Source: Saussurea involucrata (taxonomy: Eukaryota > Streptophyta > Magnoliopsida > Asterales > Asteraceae). Taken from it: DNA of 64,000 bases. A program made the position numbers and the translations under genes. The stretch spans positions 90,480,295 through 90,544,294 of the forward strand of contig CM066327.1 in assembly GCA_033807775.1 (NCBI GenBank), read 5' to 3'. Shown here in pieces: positions 22,101-32,370 of this stretch (position 1 is the stretch's first letter; the number at the start of each line of letters is the position of its first letter). The notes below the pieces were generated by a model. The model searched no databases. It saw only the letters and a list, made by a program, of their open reading frames with translations, and was not told the DNA's origin.

Positions 22101-23749
22101 TGCCCACTATGCTGTAAATACCTCCGAGCCCTCGCAGCTGAACATATCGCTGAATTCCGTCTAGGTGAGTCTCCTTGAACCAACAGTTCTCCCCCGCTTG
22201 GGGTTCGAACTCGCACTTGTTTGTCACGACAAACAATCTCCGCATCAAACGTATCCATCCAATCCATGCCCACAATCATACATAGCTCACGCATAGCAAT
22301 CGGAATCAGGTCGATGGGAAACCTCACCCCCGAGATTTCCAATATGCAACCCCGATACACATCCGTAACCATCAAGGTCCTGTCATCAGCAACCTCGACT
22401 ACCAGAGGACACCCTAACCGTCCTACAACTCGGCCCAAACTCTCGCTAAAAGTGCGAGACACAAACGAATGAGTAGCCCCGCTATCAAACATCACTACCG
22501 CAGGCACCGAGTTAACTAGGAACGTACCTATCATGCAATTTAACAACATATAAATACATACCGCAGAGATAGGAAAGACAAAGAGGAAAAAGCAATGAAA
22601 TGTACCTGTCACCACCTTAGGCGTCGCCTGCGCCTCGTCCACCTTCAGCTGGTGGACTCTACCTCGGGCTGCCTCCGTCCCCGGCTGACCCGCTCGACCA
22701 TCAGTAATACGCAGTGGGGCATTCGCATGAGCCCTCTGTGCCCCACTCCCATCAGCTACCCTCGCGTTCGGACAGTTGGCCTTCACGTGACCCGTCTGCT
22801 TGCAGTTAAAGCAGACCATCAACGGCACTTTACAATCTCGACTGAAATGACCGGCCTGCCCACACTTGAAGCATCCGTCAGTTCTCTTCCCACTAGCATC
22901 CCTGGGCTTAAACCCACCGCAACTTGGACTCGAGCGTAAGTCCGTGAACCTTGACTTCTTCGGTACAACAGAGATTGGCGTCACCGCCTGTGCCGCCTTT
23001 CTCTTCTTCGCTTGAGTCTCTAACTCGAGTTCCCGTCTCCGGGCAGCCTCCATCATCGCAGTAAGTGAAGCATACTGCGCAGTGCTCACGAACTCCCTAA
23101 TCTCGGTACTTAACATGTCCTTGTACCGAGACATCTTTATGTCCTCCAAAGCAGCATACTGAGGACAGAACAGCGCCATCACTGTGAACATCCGGTTCAA
23201 ATCCTTCACAGTCTCTGTCGTATGAGTGAGCTCTAGAAACTCCTTTGCGATCCTCTCCATCTCCACCGGGGGCACGTACTCTGCACGGAACCAGGTGACA
23301 AACTCCTCCCAGGTCAAAGTAGTATGCTCAGCCAGCGTCAACGCCGTAGCACACCAATCCTTCGCTCCGTCACTTAGTAAGTTCACCACGAAGCGAACCT
23401 TCAAGTTGTCGGGGCAACCACTGGTCAAAAATGCGCACTCCATGTCCGATATCCATCGCATGCTGATGATCGGATTCGGGTCTCCCTTGAACTCAGGCGG
23501 AGCACTAGCAGAGAGGTCTCGGTACTGAAATTCTCTAGCACGCGGTTATCCACCCGCCGATGGTGGAATCGCCGCAATGCGTTCCTCCATCAGAACTACC
23601 ACCTCGTCGCGGATGGCAGTGATAATCTCAGGGATCGCCTCCCCGATCGCATGTGCCACCTCGGCAGCAATCATCTCCCGGATCTGTTATGCAGTGATCC
23701 CGGCGCCAGTCTCTGGCTCAGCAGTGTTGTTCCTCCTAGTGATGGCCAT
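19194..23749 (-). pseudogene. gag-pol: Tekay gag-pol with chromodomain integrase
   Basis: The likely start is ATG 23749 (MAITRRNN). Two early TAA stops (23687, 23546) precede the capsid domain. Two tandem zinc knuckles (CFKCGQAGHFSRDC and CFNCKQTGHVKANC) precede the protease (FDSGATHSFVS), RT (FIDDILVYS), RNase H, an integrase zinc region and an integrase core with VIADRLTKSAHF and ISVSDRDTRF-like motifs. A frameshift lies near 21135 at the RT/RNase H boundary and a TAG at 19677 in the integrase tail. The C-terminus (VQWQHRKGSEWMWEPE) is a chromodomain, which in this lineage is thought to steer insertion to heterochromatin. A 26-codon insertion between knuckles and protease looks like an intron (see 22528-22605). 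Confidence 0.95.
22528..22605 (-). other. Putative in-frame 78-nt intron at the gag/protease junction
   Basis: On the minus strand this segment starts GTACATTT and ends GCATGATAG, a GT..AG pair. Discounting it gives an uninterrupted VVTGTFLVN stretch, the usual sequence before the protease in this family. Its length is a multiple of three with no stop, so unspliced RNA also reads through, adding a strongly hydrophobic 26-residue segment (CFFLFVFPISAV). It is T-rich. A short insertion flanked by repeated GTAC is an alternative. Confidence 0.5.
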
Positions 23750-24541
23750 TTCTGGGGTAGAAATTACAACGAGTTATTAGTACATAATAACTCACACTAC
23801 AACGCTCACACTCAACTCCTTGGATTCCTCGTGACGTTCCCCGACTCGAGCATTGATCCCGTGCTTCCGGTAGTAGGAGCTCTACTACTACCATCCACAC
23901 CTATCATTGCCCGTTCCGAGTCCCATCCCGAAGTGTCCAAGTAGTTTCTCGCCGAAAACTATACACATATGCCCGCACCGGCATATGTACACACTCTTCC
24001 TAGCTCCCTAGGAATTCCATCCCAAAACACTACCCTTGCTACCACTGAATCCCTACTAACCATAGCGAGTTGTCTCGCGAATACCCAGTCGCATGCCGCG
24101 CGAAACAAATAGACATTCGAATACATGATTCTATCCTAGAATAGTTGAATCGAACAAGAGCTGCGCAATAGAACTAAATCAATATTCTAAGGCTATGTGA
24201 TTCTTACTGCATACAACCTATAGGGCATTCACTTAACAACCTAATATGATTAGCAGTAATTCCTATTAGCAAGCAATAACCATACAGTACAGTGTAAACA
24301 ACACAAGCAATTTAGCATGCATACCCTATGATCTAGAAAGCAGTAAATACACTAAGTACTGTACCCTTCCCTTGGCTTCGGCTGACTGTACACACTGCGC
24401 CCTCAATCACCGTTTCTCAAACGGGTTTTCCTTTCTTTTATTCTCCAAAAATTTTAAAAAAGGAAAATTTTCATAGCCGCAACTTGAGATCAAACACACC
24501 GAGAGGTGTTTCTTCACTCAAGCTGTGCTCTGATACAAACT
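23750..24541 (-). other. Tekay untranslated leader and primer-binding site
   Basis: The stretch between gag and the 5' LTR has no coding potential. At 24527-24538 the plus strand reads GCTCTGATACAA, matching the 3' end of initiator Met tRNA (GCTCTGATACCA) except one base, so the minus strand is a Met-type primer site about 3 bp inside the 5' LTR. Confidence 0.8.
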
Positions 24542-26505
24542 TGTAACGTCCCAAAAAATTACAAAAATTTTGAACTTTTTAAAATAATCATTTAATTGCA
24601 TAAGACACCATTAATAATCCAAATAACCGTTTCGTTTGCAAATTTAAATAATAAACATTCTCATTAAAACTAAACAGCGGAATTAAATTGTTTTTAAGTA
24701 TAAATTAAATCTCATGACTACAAAGAGCCCTTCGTACGCGCCAGTGTGTACCGTCACGTTTTGGAGCCACTAGTACCTGAAACCACAGTTTATAGGGAAA
24801 GGGTAAGCACGAAGCTTAGTGAATTCAACACCATATACAACACAATTATATAACACTACCCCTAAAACAGGTAGATCCACATAACCATGCATGCAAGTCT
24901 AAGAACGCATCCTAAACAAGCATACTCACACCAACCCGCCTAAACAAGCATTCATCGGTCTCCCCGATGACACACGATAACCGTGCACGTATCCCTCGGT
25001 CCCACCGAGTTCCTACGCCACTCGTGTACACAATCCTCGGTCCCACCGAGTCCTCGGTCCCACCGAGTTTACACGACACCCAAGGTCCATACTAGACACA
25101 ACACAATCTAGTACCACACAACAAGTAATACCAATTAGCACACGCGAGCTACAATAATGTAAATATAACCATAGTTCTATGTAGTGAGTGAACTCACCTC
25201 AAAAGCGATGTAGAAATCTCGAACGATCACACGAGCTAGCCAACTCCAAAATCACTTCTCGACACCTAAATAAGTACTATAAAGTGTCAACTCGAAGCCC
25301 GTGATCCTTAATTATAAACATAAGATTAAACGGGTGATATTTCGCCTTTTCGGCCTAAACTGCAGGTCTGTTCGGGACCTGCTTAGCCCCTTCTAGACCC
25401 ACAATTCTAGAAATCACTTTTTTCAAACAGATAGGTCTAGGTCTTAGCTTTCCAGGGACATATTATACGCGTTCTAACGATTTTCCTACGATTTTATATG
25501 ATTTTTCTAAAACTGAAACGTCATTCCGACAGATTCGGACCTGCTGTAAAAATGGCTATTTTGCACTTAGCTAGATGCCGAACCAGGCTTTCGCCGAAAC
25601 ACGAAAAATGTGCCCGACACAGAATGTGAACCGTGGGAACCAGATTCGTCTCAAACCGAGTTACGACGAAAAAGTTATGAGCGAAATAAAAACTGGGCAG
25701 AACCATATAGTTTACATAAAATCATAAAGATGGTTTCCGGTTTGCCGCTAGCGGGTTAGGGTTTAGACCTAGCGGTTTTTGGGTTCCGCCAGAGGATGGT
25801 ACTAGGGTTTTGCCGCGGCCTCCACCCACTTCCACCTCCGACAGTGGGTCACGGCGGCGGTGGCGACGGCGCTCCGGCAATGGCTGCAACCGTGCACCAC
25901 CCTACGTACACCTCACCATCCCTAACGCACACACACACCTACCTCCTACCGACCAGAGTAACCACCACACGAGGGGGACCACGGCGGCCACCGCCGGCAG
26001 CGGCCAAGGCCGCCTGTGGAGATGGCGGCGGTGACCGGAAAACTCCGGCGACGGCAAAACGGAAAACAACGAGAGGAGAGGACTTACCTTAACTCGACTT
26101 TTTCCCTTTCTTTGACTGAACACAACAATGGCAGCGGCGGGGAGGGACTCTTCCGGTGGCGACAGCGGCAAAAGAAAAGGGGAAAGATGGTGATCGACGG
26201 CAAAGGGGAGAAAGAAGGGATTAAGGTTGAGAGTATTATGTGTGTCGCAAGGCAATGAGGAAGAAAGAAAAGAGGAGGGTTCGCCCCCCCCCCCCCCCTT
26301 GCATGGGCCGAATCATGCTAAAATTTTGCCAAAAATCCACATTTAGCCCCTCGACAACCCTACTATAACAATTAACACCCAAATCCTAAAAACTCTAACG
26401 CTAGACTAATGGTGTTACCTTACGTTAAAAGCAATTAAAAGGAGGAAAGCAAATAATTAAATAAATAAAATAGGAATAAAACCATACCGGAACACGGGCT
26501 TTACA
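24542..26505 (-). repeat. Tekay 5' LTR
   Basis: This is the direct copy of 17234-19176, next to the primer site. The CTCGGT-CCC-ACCGAG foldback again occurs three times (24995, 25036, 25053). A 15-base C run at 26284-26298 is interrupted in the other LTR. Differences between LTRs are scattered along their length. Confidence 0.96.
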
Positions 26506-27126
26506 CCTCTAGTTGGTTGCATGTTTTGACTTCAATAGACAACCCAGTAGCCGCATGATGAACAGTGTAAGATCAGAGTTGGTTGTACGATTCTGGACAA
26601 AAGGGATGTCCGTTCTGACAAAATCGTATGGAGGCGTGCAAGGGGATAAGACAAAAGTAACTTGTAGAGGAGGCTTCATGATCAGCGTTCGCTGAATGAT
26701 TCTTTATCAGCGAATGATAAAGTTCAGCGTTCACTGAAGTCTTCAACTTGAAACTTCACGTTGAGTGGACAAGTCTTGGCTTCGCTGATATCCGCATCAG
26801 TTCATTAGTAGACTTACTCGCTGGTTCTTTGGCTTGATCTTCGACTTCAGCGTAGAACATAGTTGACATGAATCTTGTCTTCAGGGATCATAAGTAAACC
26901 ACATAAGGTATCAATGATCATCGGTGAGACTGAACAGGCTCAAGGATCACTGATGAACAGTGTTCGCTGAATGTATAATTTAAAGAACATGAGTTTCCTA
27001 TCAGCGATACTAAACAAACATAGTATTTATCAGCGATAGTGAAACTCTAATACATATTGTCTACTTACAATTTTCACTAAGTGTTTCTCAGGGTCATTAT
27101 CAAATCAGTGAGGGTTTGGATCAACA
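26506..27126 (-). repeat. Copia-B 3' LTR, right part, dense in TCAGCG/CGCTGA
   Basis: After the CCTCT duplicate (26506-26510) this completes the copia-B LTR and ends GGATCAACA. TCAGCG or its complement occurs at 26682, 26690, 26707, 26724, 26783, 26847, 26965, 27001 and 27030. The first pair forms the palindrome TCAGCGTTCGCTGA. TCACTGA variants are interspersed. Confidence 0.85.
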
Positions 27127-27405
27127 ATCTCCCCCTATTTGATTATGACATAGCAATAAAAGAAAATTGCTAAGTAAGAAAACATAAGGTTAAAAAGGAC
27201 TCATAAAATATTTGTCCCATTTACTGTTTTCAGGGATCTTTTTAATTACTGATGGAGTAAAGTACATTCACTGAAATTTTTCATTAAACTTCGTATCAGT
27301 TACAGAGGGAAGTGGAAAAATTACAAGTACAGTGAATAAATAATTACAAGTACAAAAGTTACAGTTGATAAAATGAAGAAGAATTTACAAAAGGAATTCT
27401 ATCAA
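27127..27405 (-). other. Copia-B polypurine tract and 3' noncoding region
   Basis: The minus strand reads AAATAGGGGGAGAT directly against the LTR, a Sirevirus-like polypurine tract. The remaining stretch up to the ORF3 stop holds no gene. Confidence 0.75.
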
Positions 27406-29070
27406 CTATTCAGGTTCATCCTTGACAAGAAGTTCATCAAGGGTATTTGTGGTAGGGATCATCCAATCAGGGACTTTTTCTCCATGTTCCCTTCTTCGCT
27501 GTGCTTCTTTGTAGATCAGGGGCTTCATGAAGTGTCCTTGTAGATCATCTCTAAATCCGCACCAATAGATGAGATCCCTGAGCTGTTCGATAGGGGCTAT
27601 GCATAGCTCAGAGATGCGTTGAAAGCATTTTCGTCCAGTGCAGTCATTGAAGAAAATACCATAGGGTTCACTAGGACTTTTCCAGGGATAAAGCGTTCTC
27701 CAGGGGGGCAGCGAGACATCGAGTACTGAGAGATCAGGGTCAGGGTCAGGACCAAGAACTTCTTCTCAAGAAAAGCCGATGCTGGTTTCATTTCTGATAG
27801 GATGACCTAAAGCTGAAGGATTCTTTTTTTTCTTTGCAGTAGGCCTTCTATTTTGAACTAGAGGAGAAGGGATATCAATGGCTGATGTTACCAAGTCAAT
27901 CTTCTTTCCATGAGATTTCTCAACAAAGTGTTTATACTTAGAACGTGAGCGCTGAATGGCTATCCGCATCTCCAACCATTCTGAGAAACCAAGCTAATCA
28001 AGCCACGAGGTATAGATGATTGCCTTGTGACCATTTTCCTTGATGATCTGAATATCAATGACAGGAATGTCATTGTATGTCTTTCCCTGAATGTTGATCG
28101 TTTTGATCCTGGAGCCGTGATATCAAAAGTGAAGTTTCTCTTTGCTCCATGTAACTGTGGAATCAGAGACCTTGGTTTTGCTCTCGATGATCTTTTTGGC
28201 GTCCTTCCACAATTGTCAGTGAACAGAGATAGGAGTCTTCTTCAATTCAGGACCCTTCACCAAATGTTGGACGAGCTAGATAGCATATTCTTTATCTTTT
28301 TCTTCAGCTCTCTTTCGATCGGTGAGAAGTTTTTCAGCTTTGAAGGCCTCAGCGATTTCCTTGTTTGAGAATGATCTTAGGTGAGAAGGGACAATGCGCT
28401 GAGCTTCAAGCTTTTGAATCATAGCTGCTCTCGTTTTCATTTCTTCTTCACTTGGTTTTTGAGGAGCGAAGGAAGGTCTTTTATCGTGTGTGAGCAGCTC
28501 TTCTTCTTCTTCTTCTTCAAAAAGGTCATCGGTCTCAGTGAAGTCTAAGACCAGAGTTATTTCATCAGCACTTGGGGCTAGGATTATTGGAGTTGTAGCA
28601 GGAGCTTCAGCTTGACCCTCAAGCAGGAGAGAGGACTAACTAAAACAAAACGATTACATAGGTAAGATCATTTGGGAGAAGAGATAGAGAAAAAATGAGG
28701 TTAAGTGTATAGAGGTTTTATGGAGAGTAGAACCGATGTTGAGAAAGGATAGCGGAGGGATGGCGACAGCCTTGACAAACAAGCCCCCAACCTGAGATCT
28801 TCTGGGAGTGTACCAGAATTGGGCAAGTAGGTTCTTGTGGGCTGGGGGCTTGTTTGTCAAGGCTGTCGCCATAGGACAGGTCTTCAGAAAGTTAACATCG
28901 TCATCAAGATGAGTGACCTGTTTCTTTAGAGGGAAGTTGAATAGGGCGTAAGGGTTGTTACCATGGAATGTAATCTTGTCCATTGAGTGAACCATGTTAG
29001 GAGCCCTGATTATTTCAGTCTTGTCTGAAGAGGTAGGGGATGCAGCGTTGGTAGAGTCAGTAGTTTCCAT
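27406..29070 (-). pseudogene. Copia-B ORF3 (Sirevirus extra gene)
   Basis: The start is ATG 29070, two bases after a candidate splice acceptor. The N-terminal part reaches an AQFWYT motif that lines up with QIWQS and QVWLS in the ORF3s of copia-A and copia-C. The body is then disrupted by an inverted duplication (28760-28872). Downstream frames keep a Glu-rich acidic region with a GAA run, an alpha-helical AEAFKAEKLLTDRKRAEEK segment, a basic KKKKNP tract and a C-terminal domain ending at TAG 27406. Several stops and frame changes are present. I see no signal peptide or membrane span. Function unknown. Confidence 0.65.
28760..28872. repeat. 33-nt inverted repeat inside copia-B ORF3
   Basis: Arms 28760-28792 and 28840-28872 are reverse complements at 32 of 33 positions, with a 47-nt loop. 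The right arm is normal ORF3 coding (MATALTNKPPA on the minus strand), so the left arm is an inverted copy, probably from a template switch with loss of the original downstream sequence. Confidence 0.9.
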
Positions 29071-29072
29071 TT

Positions 29073-29459
29073 CTGTTTAGAACACAAAGATGAAGAAGAT
29101 AAAGAACAATTCTTAAAATGGAAAAGTTTCCGAAATAAGGGGTTTTAGGGTTTTACAGTTTCCATTTAGAGAAAGAAATGGAAATTAGGGTTTTCTAGTT
29201 TTGAAAAGAAGTACAAAACGTAGTGAAAAATCTTGTTTTCCAGTTTCCTTTTATGGAAAGGATTCTGGAAAACATATGAAAGTGTCGAGTTTAAGATTTT
29301 TGATTATAAACTCGAAGAATAACCTATAAACAGATCGTGTCTTTTAAAACCATGAAGAAGATGATTTTAAACATTAGAAAAGTACATTGTTTGATCTTGT
29401 AATAACAAGAATAAGATCAAAAAGGTGGTTTAAGATGGATTAAAGAAGAGAAATGTAAC
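29073..29459 (-). other. Putative 5'-UTR intron of copia-B ORF3
   Basis: The minus strand shows CGAAACAG|GTTACA as a donor at 29459 and TTCTAAACAG as an acceptor ending at 29073, two bases before the ORF3 ATG. The 387-nt segment is T-rich and lacks coding potential. Copia-C has the same arrangement, which raises confidence. Confidence 0.5.
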
Positions 29460-29580
29460 CTGTTTCGTAAATGAAGATGAAGATTAACACAAGTTCTTGA
29501 GACAATAATCTGAATGCAACAGTGAGTTTTTGCTTTAGAGACTAAGTTCGCGTAAGAGGTAAAAATATAAACTCAAAGGG

Positions 29581-29588
29581 TTTATATA
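29581..29588 (-). promoter_or_regulatory. Probable TATA box for copia-B ORF3
   Basis: TATATAAA on the minus strand stands about 120 nt upstream of the putative intron donor. An identical word has the same relation to ORF3 in copia-C. It suggests a promoter separate from the LTR. Confidence 0.5.
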
Positions 29589-30039
29589 GTGAGAGTAGAG
29601 AGAGAAAAACTAAGAGCGGGAAAAGTTTTCCTGATGACACGAACACGTCCCTTAAATCTTATTGGACAAGGAAACGAAACGGGCGAACGTGTCAGACAAA
29701 AAGGCGTGTCATGGTTTATCCGTTGTGATGACGTCACAACTGTGCTTTCAATTTTTTAAGGTGTCTCTGAGGGTTTTGAAAAGTTCAGGGACATTTTAAA
29801 AATAAGAAGCACTGATTAGAAATATCAGTGATATTTAAGAGTTTCAAAAGAATCACTGAAAGGAAGAGATATTCAGCGATGTAATTTGTTTTTGAAATCT
29901 TGCATGCTGAGGCGAACGTCGGCGATTAAGAGAGAGAACATACATTGATATCAACGAATCAATTTGTTCTGAGACTAGATGATTAATAGGGTTATACAAG
30001 TTCATTTTATCACTGATCAAATGCTAACCGCTGAAGATT
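29589..30039 (-). other. Copia-B spacer between pol and ORF3 promoter
   Basis: No gene is visible. TCAGCG/CGCTGA and TCACTGA words are again common (for example near 29870, 30030 and 30068). Confidence 0.5.
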
Positions 30040-32370
30040 TTATTCTTCTAGGTTTAGCATTCCAAGCTCGCTGATGAGAAAGTTGAATCTTGTTTCATCA
30101 AGAGGTTAGGTGAAAAGATCAACTAACTGAAAGTCAGTGGGAATAAAATGAAGTTCTATATCACCATTCATCACATGATCTCTGATAAAATGATACTTGA
30201 TTTCGATGTGTTTGGTCTTTGAGTGTAGCACTGGATTGTTTGCTATGGCGATGGCACAAGTGCTGTCGCAATAGATTGGAATTTTGGACAGCTGAAAGTC
30301 ATAGTCAAGTAGTTGTTTTGTCATCCACAAGACTTGAGAACAACAGCTTCCAGCGGCTACGTACTCAGCTTCAGCGGTTGAGGTGGACACTGAGTTTTGC
30401 TTTTTACTTGTCCAACTCACCAGCTTTCCACCTAGGAGCTGACAGCCTCCTGTGGTGCTTTTCCTATCCAATTTGCATCCTGCAAAATCACTAACTGAAT
30501 AGGCGATTAGATCAAACCCTGAGTCTTTGGGATACCAAAGACCTAGGTTAGGAGTACCTTTAAGGTATCGAAAAATATGCTTTACATCGATCAAGTGAGA
30601 TTCCTTAGGTTCAGCTTGATATCGTGCACATAAACAAGTTGCATACATAATATCAGGACGGCTAGCTGTAAGCTACAGAAAAGAGCCGATCATCCCACGG
30701 TAGGCTGTGACATTAACAGGTTTCCCTGAAGGATTATTGTTAAGTGTCAGCGGCGGTGCCATTGGGGCTTTCCTATCTGAGCTTTGAGTTAAATCAAACT
30801 TTTTCAGCATATCTTTAACATACTTACCTTGGTGAATGAAAGTTCCTTTTTCATTCTTCTTGATTTGAAGACCAAGGATATATGTCAGTTCACCCATCAT
30901 ACTCATTTTATATTCAGCTTTCATTCTTTCAGCGAAACGAGTACATAAGTCAGGGTTAGTAGAACCAAATATAATATCATCGACATATATTTGAACAAGA
31001 ATGATATGACCTTTTACTTTCCTGAAAATAGAGTTTTGTAGATTTTACCACGCTCAATTTTTTCAATATGGAGATAAGTAGAGACAGTGTCATACCATAC
31101 ACGAGGAGCTTGCTTTAAGCCATAAAGTGCCTTATCCAGTTTATATACATAACTTGGATGCTTAGGATCAGTGAATCCTGGAGGTTGTTCAACATAGACT
31201 TCTTCATTCAGCATTCCATTGAGAAATGTTGATTTAACATCCATCTGATATACTTTGAAGTCTTTGTTGATTTAACATCCTTAGGCGAATATCTTCGAGT
31301 CTTGCCACTGGGGTAAATGTCTCGTCGTAGTCTATGCCTTCCTGTTGTCTGTATCCCTGAGCAACAAGATGAGCCTTGTTGCAGGTTACAGTTCCATGTT
31401 TACCCAACGTGTTTCGATAGACCCATTTAGTGCCTATCACTGACTTGTCAGATAGTCTTAGAACGAGATTCCAAACTTTGTTTCTTTCAAATTCTGTCAG
31501 CTCTTCTTGCATAGCGATGACCCAGTTTGGATCTCTGAGGGCATCATTTGTTTTCTTTGGTTCAATCAGAGAAATAAAGTTAACAAATAAACAAATATTA
31601 CCTGCACTTGGTTTGAACACCAGCGTTTGGATCCCCAAGAATTTGATCAATGGGGTGATTTATAGTCCATCTATGAGCCGGAGCGTGATTCGCTGACTCA
31701 ATCTGAACTTCTGGAGGAGCTGAAGAAGAGGATTCAACAACTTCTAGTATTTTGGGCAAGAGAGAAAGAGGTTCAGACGTCATTTCATTCACTGATTGCT
31801 GAGAAGTAGATGGGATATATGAGGTACATGGTTCAGAAGCAGGCATAGTGGTGAGAGGAACAGCTGAAACCCATGAAGATTCAGCGTCACTTGTTTGCAT
31901 GCTTGAGATGATAGTAGGATCATCATCAGCGGTAGGAGTATTAACTTGAGGAATAGGAGCAGCTTCTGAATCATCAAGATGAGAAAACATCCATTGATTC
32001 AGTTCTTCAGTATCAGCAGAAGGTCTTGAGTTCGTTGAACGGGATTCGTCAAAAGTGACGTGGATTGTTTCTTCTACAGTTTATCTTCTTTGATTGAAGA
32101 CTCTGAAGGCTTTAGAGATAGAGGAATATCCAAGAAATATTCTATCATCAGCCTTGGGGTCAAACTTTCCTAGGGCATCCCTGTTGTTCAGTATGAAACA
32201 CTGACATCCAAAGATGTGAAGAAAGCTAATTGAGGGCTTTCTCCCATGGAAAGGTTCATAGGCTGTCTTCTTGAATCTTTTGACAATCAACGACCTGTTT
32301 TGAGTAAAACAAGCAGTGTTGACAGCTTTTGCCCATAACTGAGTAGGTAGATGAGAATCGTTGAGGCAGC
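30040..32370 (-). pseudogene. pol: Copia-B pol: integrase C-terminus, RT and RNase H
   Basis: On the minus strand it begins inside the integrase core region (NDSHLPTQLWAKAVNTACFTQN). It continues through the integrase C-terminal domain (FLHIFGCQCFILN), an acidic linker, and RT with KWVYRN, LYGLKQAPR and an intact YVDD around 30980. RNase H follows (STAEAEYVAA, and the DSTCAIAIANNPV region), ending at TAA 30040. Interruptions include a stop near 32075, a deletion-type frame change near 31250, a stop near 31020, one near 30672 and one at 30106. Comparison with copia-A shows the same domain order. Enzymes would not be produced intact. Confidence 0.88.

Larger units (their letters stand above)
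17234..26505 (-). mobile_element. Tekay/Del chromovirus, complete, inserted in copia-B LTR
   Basis: LTRs of 1943 and 1964 bp bound a 9.27-kb element. CCTCT at 17229-17233 and at 26506-26510 is the target duplication. The minus-strand order is 5' LTR, Met-like primer site, gag-pol with terminal chromodomain, purine tract and 3' LTR, with no extra ORF. Stops and one frameshift disable the polyprotein. Confidence 0.97.
16886..32370 (-). mobile_element. Copia-B: Sirevirus-type element, 5' half deleted, hosting Tekay
   Basis: This minus-strand copia element inserted in copia-A between gag and pol. Present are the 3' LTR (split by Tekay), ORF3, RT/RNase H and the C-terminal part of integrase. It stops inside integrase at about 32370, where plus-strand copia-A coding resumes (KAPNKNGPVWKWVPK). 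Gag, protease, integrase N-terminus, primer site and 5' LTR are absent, together with about 0.3 kb of copia-A, so one deletion probably removed the junction. The flank before 16886 is TTATG, but its partner duplication has been lost. Confidence 0.88.
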
